DNA of 64,000 nt, from positions 1,249,110-1,313,109 of the forward strand of contig VXAY01004091.1 of the NCBI GenBank assembly GCA_013399855.1, read 5' to 3'. Below, one piece after another: positions 47,929 to 59,580 of this stretch. A program made the position numbers and the translations under genes. This stretch comes from Oxyruncus cristatus (lineage: Eukaryota; Chordata; Aves; Passeriformes; Cotingidae). Positions within the stretch are counted from its first letter, which is position 1; every line of letters begins with the position of its first letter. Below the pieces are notes generated by a model. The model did not search any database. It saw nothing but the letters and a program-made list of their open reading frames with translations, and was not told the DNA's origin.

Positions 47929-49249
47929 GGAGCAGCTGTTGGTAGTTCGTTGTCAAAAAGCAGAAAGATACAGAGAGGTGGGTACACAGGGCTTGTACCA
48001 GCTCTACCTGGCATCATTTGTCAGAGCATAAGAGAACACAGAATGCATCAGCAAATCTGGCAGATGCAGGCATTTGAGAGAGAGAATCAAAATTTAAAAT
48101 TTAAGAAAAGGGAATAGAGGGGGAAAAGAGACATTGTTTTGATGATTACAGAAAGTGTGTGACAAAATTCAGTGGAGAGGAGTGCAAGGATCTTCAACTA
48201 GACAGAAATAACCAAGCTGAAATGGCTTGTTAAGAAGCAGTTCAGCATAAAAGACTCTAAATCACACTATTATCAAAACCAAAAACAATAAAGCAAACAT
48301 CACGTTTGAAGGGAATAACAAGCAACATTGCCCATACAAAGCAATAGTCCTTTTGTTCGGTGCAGCCATGGTATGCTACTGCTGTTGTAGGGTGGCCACT
48401 TTTGGGCTATGCATTTCAGGAAAGATGTGGACCCTTTGGAGAGAGTCCAGAAACAGCAGAGGTCTGGGAAATGCAACCTGCAGGGGCAGGCTGAAAGAAA
48501 TGGGCAGCCTAGGTCAGAAACAAACAACTGAGGGGGATGCAGTAACAATCCTCAGCTACGCAGAACAACTCAGAGATGAAGATGGGAAATGTCTGCTCCC
48601 CTGTTCTTAATTGACAGGGAGAAAAACCTTAATAATGATAAGGGGGACCCTTAAGAGTAAACTAAGAACACCTTTCACAACACCGTGTGTGTGTGTAGTT
48701 GGTCCCTTCCTGGGCAGAGAGATGCTTCTGGAGATCCCTTCCAATCCCTCCATCCATTTCTGTGCTCCAGGTATAGGATCCCTCACCTGCAGGCAGGCAG
48801 TCACCCACACCTACCCAGTGCCAAATAAACATCCTCACCACCAGCCTTCAGGCCTGGCTCACTTTGAAATTATTCCACTTTCCACAGAAGGATGATGAAG
48901 CCATTTGTCTGGAGCTGGAGATTGCGCTTGCCTGGACTGGTCTGTGCGGGTCTGCTCAGAGCAGTGTGGATTGGAAGAAGTTGTCACAGCTGAGGGTCCC
49001 TGACTGACCAGCCAGCTACTCCCTGGGGCATCAGTAGGAAAGACAGGCCTATTTGAAGAGTATTTAGAGCATCTGTGTTACCCTCAAAAATACTTCCTGA
49101 GGGAGTCTCTCCCTCCCTTCCTCGACTACAGAGGTAGCTAGGATGATCAGGAGGCTAGATAAGCAAACTAGGTGCATTGGCTTATATGATCTCCCTCTTT
49201 CCCAAAATGCTCCGCTTGTAAAAAACTGGCATTTTTGCATACGTTTCAC
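47929..49249. other. Unassigned spacer
   Basis: No gene or repeat is recognised. A short TG run is at about 48684-48697. Confidence 0.45.
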
Positions 49250-50110
49250 AGGACATTTAATCACTTTGTTGCCATTTCTGCACAGAAGATATAGACCCTT
49301 GAACTGCGACGGGGAAGCTAAATATTAAAAAACGTAAGCCAGACATGATATTTATTTTTCAAATGAAAAACCCGCAGCACAGCACCTTATTGATTGCAGC
49401 TGGAAGTCACCACGGCAGGCCGTTCCCACTTGCACATATTTTGCCTGACACGTCAGGGAACAACAGCTCCAAGCAAGCTGTGCCAGCCACAACACTGGGA
49501 CAAACAGTGCCTGCACCCAGAACTCACCCTGTGCCTGTGAGGGGGCCACCACCTCGCCCCCAGCCCCCAGCACTGCCAAAGGGACGAAGGAGAGGGAACA
49601 GAGAGACCCTAAGGCTATGATATTGGGAGCTGTGCCTGTCCCCATCGCTACTTGGCTGCTACATTCGTCAAGGCAACTTTTTGGTGCAAGGTGCTGTGTT
49701 CACACCACCCGGCAGCAATGCTGTGGCCAGAAAACACCCCTATTCCAGCCACACGATGGCTTTCTTCCACTTAACCCCCACGGCTTCCCCAGGAACCCCA
49801 GCTTTTATACCTTCTAACAGGTATTAAAGGCCAGTGAGGGATGCGCGGCAGGGCGCGGGACGGAGGGCGCGTGCAGGCGGGGGCAGCCCCACAGCCACTC
49901 TCCCTTGCCCCACGGAGCAGGTAGTCAGCCATCAGGGCGCTCCCCACTCGCGGCCCCTGAGCACCCCATTGTAATTCTTATCGGGCTGATGCACATTTTT
50001 CGCTCAAGGTGGCAAAACGCCCAGGACTGCCAGGCTGCCAAACTTTCTGCTAAAAATACCGCTCAGACACTTTTCAGACTGGGCGCATTAAAGAAAAGAA
50101 AGAGCAAGCG
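49250..50110. promoter_or_regulatory. Candidate regulatory region with two AT-rich blocks and a CpG patch
   Basis: The first block (49250-49365) holds GAACTGCGACGGGGAAGC and AATATTAAAAAACGTAAGCC. The second (49965-50110) holds TTATCGGGCTGATGC, TTTTTCGCTCAAGG, CAAAACGCCC, AATACCGCTC and GGGCGCATTAAAG. Between them lies a small CpG-rich patch (about 49835-49955: GCGCGGCAGGGCGCGGG and GAGGGCGCGTGCAGGCGGG). The combination suggests a distal enhancer or a minor promoter in the desert. Confidence 0.35.
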
Positions 50111-51999
50111 TATTCTGGTTGCAGTGGAAGTGACGTGGAATAAGGCAGGGGAAGAGAGAAAGGGAGAGGGAGACGGAGGGAATGAGGTGGCACGAAGGCT
50201 GGAGGGCTGCCCGTGGCAAGTCAAAGCCAGGCTGAGCCTGAGGGAGGTGTTTGCCATCCCCAGGGGTGCTGAGTAACGTCACTGGTGCTCCATCCTGCTG
50301 CCCCTTCTCACGCTGTAGAAAATGTTCTTGCCATGCTTCCTACATGTGGTGCCACTAGTGTGGCAGTAAAGGAGGGAGCACCCACTGGGATGTCTCCCAG
50401 CAGTGCTACAGGCCTGGCATAAGGGACAGGGGGACCAGGGTGAGGGCAGGAAGGGAGACTGAGAGACCAAAGGGAGCCTAGACAGTTAGGGTGAAGGCGA
50501 TCTGGTATGGAAAAGGAGGGAACTTGAAAAGCTGGGAGAGCACACACAGCAGTGCATACAGAGCTTGGGAAAGGACTGAAAGGAAAGGGGGTGTGATGCT
50601 GGGTGGGTGGCAGCAGAAAGGGAGAGGAAACGATGAAAAAGAAGAAGAGGAAAGAAAAGAACAAAGGATAGTAAAACATGCTTAGCATGAAAATCCCTTG
50701 GCCTCATTCTCTATCAAGTGGGATGCCATTAGCTTGAAGATCCCCGGAGAGATCCATATTTTGTGAGTCCTGCACGGTGTCACATTGTTCATTGACTTCC
50801 CTGGCCTTCAACAAAGTGAACTTCCATTAAGTGTAGCTGGTTATGTTTTAGCAATATTGCAAATGGAAGGAGCAATTTGGGAGGGCAGGGGACAGTTAGG
50901 AAGGGGCTTAGGTTTTTGAGAGTCAGGACCAATTAACACATCTTGCTTTTCTTATTTTTAACATATGCCTCTATGTTTAAACTGTATGAGAACTGAAGAA
51001 CCTTCACTAACACAGCCTGTACTTCTCTCTGACCTTGCAGATAACCATGAACCAAAACGTACAGCTCCCTAATTGCTGTTCCTGGTGGCACTTCACAAGC
51101 TTATGCTAAATTTAACAAGGAGGAGGAGGAGGAGAATTCGACTGAAACTTTCCTAACGTTTCTTTCCTGTGGCAGGGGGAAGGATTGGACATGCAGGAGG
51201 ATTGGAGTCATGGTGTGCCTCCTATAGAGGGCAACAAAAGTGCAAGAGATACAGAAATAGCCAGAGAATCCAAATTTACTTTATGGAGTTAATCCAACAG
51301 GAGACTGGAGCCTGCATGCACTTATATCGGCATATATATGCCCATACAGCCATAACAAACATAATCCCAGGTTTCTGTGTTGCTGGTCACAGTCCCTGTG
51401 CTTCGGGTCCTGCCACACACACATGTGAGGTTGGTATGACCAGAGAGAACCCAAGGCATGAGGAGGGGTTGGGGTTCCTTCTGCCCCGCTATCATGGGGA
51501 GACCCCACATGGTGGCAAGGATGCAAGGCAGCAGCTGGGTCCACAGGGATGGCATGCAGCTCCTGGGAGCTCAGCACCAGCCAGGGCAGCATTCCTGGCA
51601 CACAGGCACGCACACGCCCACACCGGGCCAGCCTCTGTGCCAGAGCATACCACTGACGCACTATAGCTGCTGAAGGGTATTTTCTTTTTAATTTTTTTTT
51701 GTTTTTTTCTTTCCCAGTTCTGTCCCTTCTGGCCTGGTATGTTCCACACTTGTGATATGTCAGAGGAAGCAGATGTTGCCCAGACCACAGAAATTGCCAC
51801 AGTGTTTAATTTTATTAGTCTCTTAAGGAAAAGACTCCTGGCATCTTTCACAAGCTCCATATGCCAGCCTGAGAGCTTCAGATGACACCAGACAAAAGCC
51901 TTCCCTTGAGAGGATCACAGTGTATCCAAAGAAAGACCTTACAATGGGAGACATCCGATCAGCTTGAAATTACCTGCTTATTGAGTTAATACTGTGGAG
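50111..51999. other. Unassigned spacer with purine-rich tracts
   Basis: Holds A/G-rich stretches at 50147-50173 and 50615-50668, and an AGG repeat at 51119-51134. A 165-codon plus frame (51169-51666) overlaps a 126-codon minus frame; neither has recognisable content. A 6-bp inverted repeat (TGCCAC/GTGGCA) is at 50350-50365. Confidence 0.45.
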
Positions 52000-52076
52000 G
52001 AAAAAAAAAAGTGGAAAAAAAAAAGAAAAAAACCCCAACCAAACGAACACCAAAACTCTAACAAAAAAAAAACCAG
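52000..52076. repeat. A-rich and A/C-rich low-complexity tract
   Basis: Runs of A with AACCCCAACCAAAC-type words. Same family of tracts as 1402-1519 and 3541-3574. Confidence 0.85.
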
Positions 52077-52264
52077 TTTACCAGAAACACAAAGAATAAA
52101 ATAAAATAAAAGTTGTAACCATCAGAATATTCACTGATCAAATAAAAGGGGCTATAAAAGTCTACGTAGAGTTGATGTCTAATTTGGTGGGCAACTTGGA
52201 GTCCTGAAAAGTCCTTCATGAGCAGGAACCTGGATTTAATTACTCCTCTCTCTGGCGCCCATCT

Positions 52265-52360
52265 TCCCTGTGCCTCCTCTCTCTTCCACCATCTGCAAGC
52301 TTCTCGGGCCAGGGACTGTTTCTTACTTGGGTTTTGCATATTTCTGGGGCAGTGAAGCTT
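52265..52360 (+). repeat. Possible ancient SINE relic (MIR-like 3' part)
   Basis: The stretch with CTGTGCCTCCTC (52269), CCATCTGCAAGCTTCTCGGG (52290-52309) and CCAGGGACTGTTTCTTAC (52310) resembles the 3' half of ancient amniote SINEs of the MIR type, whose usual phrase is CATCTGTAAGCTCTTCGGGGC followed by AGGGACTGTCTC. The match is imperfect and short, as expected for an old copy. Confidence 0.45.
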
Positions 52361-53755
52361 GATTGCCTCTCCCCTCCAAGCAGTGGCAGCAGGAGCAGCA
52401 ACAGCAAACCAAACCTTTGGGCACTCTGGACGTCAACAAGCACTGCTGCTGACTCTGTCGACAGAGCGGAGACTTTGTACTGCATCAAAGCCCAGGCTGT
52501 TGTGTCTTTTCCAGTTGTACTGTATTGTTTGGCTTTGGAAAAGAGAAGAAACATGTGACTTACAAGGACATGGGAGATTCTTGCACATTTCAGTCAAGCA
52601 AAATTTATCTCTTCATGGGAGATGAAGATTTAGTGTGGGTAGAATTACAGTGAGCCTGGTGAATGTGGCAAGGAGGAATAGAGCAGAAACAAATCAATTC
52701 ACAAACAGAGGAAACATAAAAAGGTGATGCAGATAATCCAGTCCAAAAAAATATGGACCAGCTTCAGAGAGCTACCTGAGCTGGAAAAAAAAGATACAAC
52801 AGCCTGGGCAGTACACGACAGATGAAAACCCAAACCGGTCTGAAGCATTAGAAAGCCACATCATTCTAGGTACGTACGGGCCAGATGTTACCATGGTAGT
52901 GACAGAAGTAATTTCAGCTTCTAAGGAAATATTTAAAGGAAGACACTGTTTTCCAGTGTGTGAGGGACAAGGGTATGGAGGACATATTGAGGGAAAGAGC
53001 TATGGGTGAGCCTCACATGGGAGAGGAGCATTTAATAATACCTGCTTGTGTTGCGAAGAGCCTGTTACCCATTTATTCTTCCTGAAAGAGCATTCAGGCT
53101 TCACATAGTGTAGGAAACACCGATTAAGGCAAACGCCCACACTCCTGCAATGCAAGGAAATGGGCTGTCAGCAGTTAGAGTACCTGCACTACGTTTTCTC
53201 CCAAAAGTTGCTGTGTTAAACCATCCAGCTAAAAACTCAAACTCCTGCCCAGTCACACCGGACATCTTCTCACCTTCCCCTCCTGCCTGAGGGTGCCTGT
53301 GTGTGCCTGGGTGCTGCAGCATGGGGAGACAATATGAGCAGGTGGCCCAGGACAGCGATTCCAGGGTGCTGCGCTAACGCGCCATGTATTCAACAAAACA
53401 TCTGAACTCATCGTCAGTACTTTAATGAATAAGAAACATGAGGATTCAGGTCTAAAAGGCCTTTCCTGTCTCTAGCCATATGTGGGTGCGCTGGGATGTA
53501 GTCCCTGACAGAGCCTATGTGAATGTCTGGTTTCATTTCTGCTGGAACCCAGGCTAGAGAAATAACCCCGGGTGGCAGACAGGAAAACAGCAATATTGGT
53601 AGTTTGACCAAAATGGTGGCCTTAGAACAAAAAAATACAGCTCTTGTCATCTTGACATCTGCTCATATTCCCTCCATTCCCTGCCAGAACTGGCTCAGAA
53701 GCTGACTGCTGTGGAAAGCTGAAGAAGCTCTAACTCCAGTACAAGGAGTAGTGGT
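52361..53755. other. Unassigned spacer
   Basis: No gene or repeat is recognised. Confidence 0.45.
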
Positions 53756-54350
53756 AACTTTTGCCCAGAATTAACTGGTTAATAATAATCTTTACATTTT
53801 TCCTCACTGCTGTGTTCCAGGACACTTGAATTAACAATTCACCGAGCATGTTCACTTTGAATGACTTCATTGAAATCAGCACAAACTCAAACAGAAGCCC
53901 TATAAAAAGCCAGAGCTTTATCGTGTGCTCGGTGGTGGCAGCAAGGAGGCCAGCGGGAAGGAAACAATACCCGTCTGAGTGGAGCGACGGTTTATCTGCT
54001 TGCCATCAGAACAGGCCAGTCATGTTGTTTTTCCGCTCGTTCACCATGTAAGCCAGCTCCGGTGTACAGTACCAGCCTGAGCAAAAGCCCGCGGCTGGGT
54101 CCTTCTGTTTGTGGGGCTTGCTGACATAAGGTGGAGTTGGGGTTATTGTGGTGTGGGACGTTTCCTGCCGTGGCCGCTGATAACCGCAAATCCCAGCAGC
54201 CTTACAGGCTCCCTTTGTTTGCCGGTCCAGGACCTGAGCTATGTATAGCCCACACCCAGCCAGCCCGGGGCAGGCACGCTCGCATCCCTGTGCCTGAGGA
54301 TGCTTTGCTGCACGCTGATTGTTTCCCCGGCGAGATGGGTATGCTGAAAA
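53756..54350. promoter_or_regulatory. Candidate conserved non-coding element
   Basis: Begins AT-rich with GTTAATAATAATC (53779) and GAATTAACAATTCACCG (53829). It passes into a CpG-retaining part (TTATCGTGTGCTCGG 53920, GAGCGACGG 53981, TTTTCCGCTCGTTC 54029, CCGCGG 54089, GTGGCCGCTGATAACCGC 54170). No convincing open frame spans it. Confidence 0.35.
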
Positions 54351-55263
54351 CCTTTCTACACACCGAGTCCAGCTGAACTTTTTACCTCCAGAAGAAAAGG
54401 AGGAGGCTGAGGATGGGTTTATGTGGGGCAGTTCCAGCCGTCGAGCACACATTCTTTCACACCAGAAGTAAAAGGATTGAATTGACTGCTAAAACCTGGC
54501 TTCATTTATACCAGCTGAGGTGTAAATGAAGACCTTTCCATGAAAACAACATTAAGCTCACTTTTTGTTGTCTGTCTCAGTGTGGACAGCGACAGGGTGA
54601 CACCTCCATGTCAGCATGTGTCCCCTGCCCGTCCCCCTGCCCGGGCAGTGTCAGTGTGGTCGTGCCAGCCGATGCGTGTGGCGACATGACTCTGTGTGTG
54701 GCTCTCACGAGGAGAAAAGTGGTGCAGGGGATGTGTTTTCATAAAGAGGTGATACAGGAGTAGGTGTGGACAGTTGGTCGGGAGAAGGATGAAGTGTGGG
54801 GATGCGGGAGAGGGGAGCACAGGCACTGGAAGGTTTGAGCATCAGCTCCCAGCACATGGGCAGCACAGCAGGCAGTGCAGAGAGAGAAGGACTGCTCTGG
54901 GAAAATGATGGAGCAGCAAAGGGATAATACACAACGCGGTGCAAAACCAAAGGGTGTAGAGCCACAAAAGAGTTTCCCTGAAGCCAGGGCTCTCTTCCAA
55001 GCTGTGCTGCCTACCTGCTGCAGGATCACCACAGGGACCAAGCTCTGCCTAGTGCTGAGTGCACACTGCAGCAGGGAATTAAAGGACAGTTACATCTCTG
55101 TAAGTAAATAAAATGCTCCAGGGCTGTCCCCTGGTCCCAAAGCCTACCAGCCCAGTGCCATTTGCAGCCACACGGCCAGTTCTCATATCTCTAAAAACAG
55201 ACTTGCCACAACCAATGTGCTCAGTTGTCACAGCTGCTGCACATACCTTAAACACTCTAATCA
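54351..55263. other. Unassigned spacer
   Basis: GC-moderate sequence with overlapping 71-100-codon frames on the minus strand and none recognisable. Confidence 0.4.
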
Positions 55264-56345
55264 CAGAGTCACAGAATAGCTGGGGTTGGAAGGGACCTCT
55301 GGAGATAATCTAGTTCAACCTGCCTTCCAAGGCAGGGTCACCTACAGTAGGCAACACAGGAATGCATCCAGGTGGGTTTTGAATGTCTCCAGAGAGGCAG
55401 ACTTCACGACCTCCTTGGGCAGCCTGTTCCTGTGTTCTGCCACCCTCAGCCTTAAGATCTTCCTCATGTCGAGGTGGAACATCCTGTGTTTTAATTTATG
55501 GCCATTGCTCCTTGTCATATTGCTGGGCCCCACTGAAAACAGTCTGGCACCATCCTCTTGTCACCTGCCTTTGAGATATTTATATGCATTAATGAGATCC
55601 GCTCTCAGTCTTCTCTTCTTTAGACTAGACAGGCCCAGCTCCCTCAGTCTCTCCTCGTAAGAGAGGTGCTCCAGCCCCCTCATCATCTTGGTGGCCCTTG
55701 GCTGGACCCTCTCCAGTAGCTCCTTTTCTTTCTTGTACTGAGGAGCCCAGAACTGGCTCAGCAGTCAGCTGGACACAGCACTCCAGATGTGGCCTCACTA
55801 GGGCCAAGTAGAGGGAGAGGACCACCTCCCCAGACCTGCTGTCCACACTCTTCCCAATGCACCCCGGGAACCCATTGGCCATCCTAGCAGCAAGAGCACA
55901 CTGCCAGCTAATGGTCAATTTGTCATCCACTAAGATTTCCAGGTCCTTCTCAGCAGAGCTGCTCTCTAGTAGGTCAGCCCCCAAAATATACTGATATTTG
56001 GGTTTATTCCCGACCAGATAAACAACGTCCTTGTCAACCCATCCTGCCATGCCATCATCGATGGTATGACCAATCAGACTGATCAAGCATGATTTCCCCT
56101 TGGTGAATCCATGCTCACTACTCATGGTGACCTTCTTTTATGCTACATGCTTGGGGATGATCTCCAGAATAATCTGTTCCACCACATTTCCAGAGATGGA
56201 GGTGAGGTTCACTGGCTGTTAGTTTCCTGGATCCTCCTTCTTGTCCTTTTTGAAGATGGGGTAATATTGGCTTTTCACTAATCACTGGGCACCTCTCCTG
56301 TTCTCCATGATTTTTCAAAGATGATGGAGAGTGACTTATCAGCAG
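55264..56345 (-). mobile_element. CR1 LINE, 5'-truncated and internally deleted
   Basis: A non-LTR retrotransposon remnant on the minus strand. Its 3' end is at 55264, where the octamer tail reads ATTCTGTG then ACTCTGTG on the minus strand. Moving 5', the translation shows the reverse-transcriptase C-terminal part (HWNRLP-like [10 protein letters not shown] near 55395, SNGHKLKHR near 55500), then LVRPHLE and CALAARMANG (55770-55900), LGADLLESSSAEKDL (55940-55985), HGFTKGKSCL (56082-56113) and SIIFEKSWRTGEV (56290-56335). The stretch between DVVYL (ending about 56015) and YQYILGADLL is missing, so the FADD catalytic box is deleted. A frameshift lies near 55765 and a stop near 56280. Inactive copy. 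Confidence 0.96.
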
Positions 56346-58639
56346 AAGCTCAGGGAGGTGATAAATGGCATGGGCCAAAACCATGCAGATGCAGTGCTAA
56401 CAATTCAGTGATAAAGAACAGCTACATCCTGTCCTCATTTAATTTATTGGCATAGATGTTGCTGGTGACATGGAATCCTCTTTCCTTTTTTTGATCCTTT
56501 GCGTGTGGGTGACAGCCCAGACTGGGTGCTCCCTAAGCTGCCCCGTACTGATGCTTTCCATGTCCAGACCCACCAGCCAAAGCACACAGACCATCATTCC
56601 CACTGAGGCAGGCTCTGCTACCCTGACACCTCATTGTACCAGCCACAAGAGACAGGGCTAGTGCTGGAAGGATCACCTTGGTCTGTAAACTTCTTCAGTG
56701 CAAGGCAGAGGGCCAGAATCCCTTCCATCAGCTGAGCTTTGGGATCATGCTGCAGGTAACACCAGGCTCAAAGCAAGCAGAAGGGGAAGCACAACCTCTT
56801 GAAGACTGGCAACCCCCTGATTTCAGGGTTGGTGCTGATACTTGGCAGGGAGGTGCTAACAAGCAGCAGTATTTTACCTGGACTCACATAAAGCCTCATC
56901 AGGCTGTGCCCTGCAGCTATGCTGTGCTGCTGAAACAAATGGCAGTCTCCCTGAGCACCCCAGGGGGCTTACTAGGTGTCCCTGGTGATATCTGTTATCC
57001 CAGCATGAAGAATTTCTCCTCCCCACCCCACCTGGTGAGCAGACCTGCTCTTCTCAGAAGATGAGGCTGCCCAACAGCACCCATGGAGAGGAAGACAAAT
57101 ACTGCTGTCTCCCTGTCCCTTACCCCAGTACCCTGACTGCTCACCGAAAACCTGGCCATGAGAGGGTTTTGGTGTGGGTCTGTCCATGGCAGAGCAAAGA
57201 GTGTGGTGGGAGTAATTAATTCAAACCAGGGCTTCAGGGTCTTGGTGGCTACACCTTACTGTGCCTGAGATATGATTCACTTCTTGCCTCCACAAGTAGC
57301 TCAGCAGCTCCTGTTACTGCTGGTACAGAGCTGGTACAAACTGTGGGATGCTACATTCTTCCCACAGCAAGCCAAACTGATGTGCGCTCCAGGTAGGGAG
57401 CACTGATGTCTTTCACTTTTATACAGTATTTACTTTACTGCATTCACACCAGCTTGGGAAAAGAGCAGTAAGTCTGCCTCCCATAATCAAATATCCTGCT
57501 CCCTCTGAAACTCAGACACCCGGAAGTCAACACTACTACTCCCATGAGGCTGCAAGGCAAGAAGATCCCCCATCTCCTGAGCAAATTCAAGTGAGAAAAT
57601 AATCTGAATAATGTGTCCTGCTTGCCTCTATCTGCAGCTGCGATGCTTCACACTCACGAATAACCCAACCATGGGAATCAGACCAGGTCCTATTTAACAC
57701 AAATGTTAATTTATCATGTGTTTAATCTCTCTTAAATATTCATTTCACTGCTATTGGATCAGACAACATCCACATCTTTCATTTGGCTCAGTATTTTTCC
57801 ACCTCTTTGAAGGCTCAGGGCTTTAATTTCTCTCTTCAAATTTGTCAGTCAAAGAGTTTGCCCAATCAGGGCACTGCCGTTCTCTCTAAGTTGTGTCCCC
57901 CTACCCTTTGTGGGGACAAACCTCTATGCCCAAGGATGCTGCTTCACACATGGCAGTGATGTGGTGGCAGAGGCTGGAAAAGGCCTTGGGAAAAAGATGT
58001 GGCAAACACAGCTAAGGCAAAGCCGCTCTCGTATGAAGTCTGTAATACTAATGGCACAGTGAGTCAGACCTTGGAGATTCCTCTTACCTGAGTGATGGTT
58101 CCCTGTGTCAGAGTCCAAGCTGCGGCATGGGTATTGGGTACTCTTCCCCCATCTCCAAGGCCCTTCCATCAGCCAAAGGGGTTCACTGAGTAGTTTGCAT
58201 GGAGCAGAGACCCTTTGAACCCCACCTTGAAGGCAGTTTTTTGGGTGTTACCACACCAGTGAGAGAATGCCCTCCCTCCAGCCACATTTGAGCTGGAACT
58301 TCTACCCCAGCTTTGCTAGAGCCCAGCAAGCTCCTCTGACCAGCCAGCTGTGCTGGCCCGCAGACCAACCACAGAGGGCATAAACCAACACATAGAATGG
58401 AGCAGGGAATAAACAGGCAGAACATAGATGGCTGGAAATGTACAGGCTGGGACTGGAGCAGATCCACTGGCTGTGTGTGGTTTGGCAGGGCTGTGCTGGT
58501 AAGAAGCAGCACAGGTTCAATGCTGCGGAGCAATGAAGACTGGGAGGGAGGGAGAAGCCTCAGATTAAATCCCAGTGGAAGGAGGGGAGCATGGGTACAA
58601 TAAGCTAGACCCAGGGTGACATCTCAATCAAGGCCAAAC
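56346..58639. other. Unassigned gene-desert sequence
   Basis: No gene is recognised. Open frames up to 128 codons (56678-57064 plus) and 116 codons (58183-58533 minus) have no domain. A 63-codon plus frame at 56470-56661 begins with a signal-peptide-like hydrophobic stretch, not otherwise supported. An AT-rich, possibly conserved patch is at 57690-57800. Confidence 0.45.
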
Positions 58640-58744
58640 ACCCCATCCATCTCGCTGTGCTAGTCACTGCCGGCAAATTTTTCTCTCCGTGAATATTCTA
58701 CCCGGCTCCCTGAACTCACCCGGATAATGGCATTTCTATTCCAG

Positions 58745-58828
58745 TTGTTTAAACTAACAGCAGCACAATTCGCAGCCAGCGGCTTCGGCCGCTTTGTGTT
58801 CATTTGCTCAATCAACATTCACCCCCTG
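58745..58828 (+). other. Putative 84-nt exon
   Basis: Upstream is a branch-point-like CTCAC (58715-58719, A at 58718). Then comes the pyrimidine-rich CATTTCTATTCCAG ending at 58744, with 26 bases from branch A to AG. The segment ends CTG|GTAAGT (donor 58829-58834), a perfect consensus. Length 84 is divisible by three. Only one frame is open, giving 28 codons that start LFKLTAAQFA and end INIHPL; the other two meet TAA within the first dozen bases, so in those phases it would act as a poison exon. No known protein is recognised. It could equally be a chance arrangement in an enhancer. Confidence 0.35.
58778..58793 (+). other. Hairpin with UUCG-type tetraloop
   Basis: AGCGGC (58778-58783), TTCG (58784-58787) and GCCGCT (58788-58793) form a perfect 6-bp stem closed by C-G around UUCG, an exceptionally stable RNA tetraloop. 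It lies in the middle of the putative exon. Confidence 0.6.
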
Positions 58829-58870
58829 GTAAGTGACTTTCAGAGAAAACTGTCACCGGCAGACAATGGG

Positions 58871-59229
58871 CTGGCAGTTAACAGCAGCAGTTCTGTGTCT
58901 AAATGTTTGCAGACGCGGGGGTAAAATGTCTCAACCCAAATTTATAAGGACAGTCACCTCCCCGCGGTGCATGGGGTGGGAGAGGCAGCAGGGAGATGAG
59001 GATGCCTTTCCTTCTTCCCTGTCCCTGTGCTGGGAAGGTCGGAAAAAGGTGTCTCCAGGCGGTGAAGCTCAGCGCTCCTGCTGATGCTCGGCCTCCCGCC
59101 CTCCCCTCGCCTTGCACCGGCGGGGAGCTCTTTCTTCCAAAGGACACGACTCTGCTTTGGAATACTGCTGCAAACATCCACGCTGCCTGGGCTTGACAGG
59201 CCCCTGCCACCAGCAGCTCCCTGGCACCT
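58871..59229. other. Unassigned, moderately CpG-rich
   Basis: Contains CpGs around 58914, 58962 and 59086-59125. Frames of 66-103 codons on both strands overlap; none is recognised. Confidence 0.35.
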
Positions 59230-59580
59230 TCCCCAAACCTCAGAACTTCATGAGAATAATTTGCCTCCCTTTCTGCGGCTCACTTAAAACATTTATTTTG
59301 ACAATGAAAGCGATTATTAATTCCACCCATTGATTTATTTTTCCTAAAAGCCCATTGTTACCCCCTAAATGTGCATGATAACTTGCCATTTGAGATACCA
59401 GCAAGTGTTTTATAGACTTGTCTACCAGGAAAAGCCATGTCAGTTTATAAACAGGCTGGTTAATGTGGCTCCCTTGTGGCAGTGTCCTTATTTTGCTTTG
59501 ACAGTAAAGCTTGATAGTGTTTAAACTTTAGACAAATCATTACTTATGTAAATTAATACAATTTTCTCGTGCAGCTGAGA
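59230..59580. promoter_or_regulatory. Candidate conserved non-coding element
   Basis: AT-rich, repeat-free block with AGAATAATTTGCC (59252), AAGCGATTATTAATTCC (59308), CCCATTGATTTATT (59326), GTTTATAAACAGG (59441), GACAAATCATTACTTATG (59531) and GTAAATTAATAC (59549). The GTTTATAAAC palindrome and several ATTA cores are typical of homeodomain or forkhead-bound enhancers. Confidence 0.4.

Larger units (their letters stand above)
58640..58870 (+). promoter_or_regulatory. Candidate conserved element containing an exon-like unit
   Basis: Repeat-free sequence with many retained CpGs (58671, 58688, 58702, 58720, 58771, 58780, 58786, 58790). Within it, 58745-58828 has every hallmark of an exon; see the separate entry. 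Upstream words such as GCCGGCAAATTTTTC and GTGAATATTCTACCCGG are enhancer-like. It may be an enhancer, an exon of a transcript crossing the desert, or both. Confidence 0.4.

Noticed and set aside
50350..50365. CTCF-like site at GCCACTAGTGTGGCAG
   Set aside because: It is better explained as a 6-bp inverted repeat (TGCCAC/GTGGCA); the CTCF core has mismatches at key positions.
51169..51666. 165-codon plus frame
   Set aside because: Opposed by a 126-codon minus frame over the same bases; no domain and no splice context.
55625..56125. 166-codon minus frame as a host gene
   Set aside because: It is CR1 retrotransposon sequence with an internal deletion and a frameshift, not a host gene.
56470..56661. 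Short secreted peptide gene (signal-peptide-like start)
   Set aside because: A hydrophobic N-terminus alone is common by chance; there is no promoter, no splice sites and no recognisable mature peptide.
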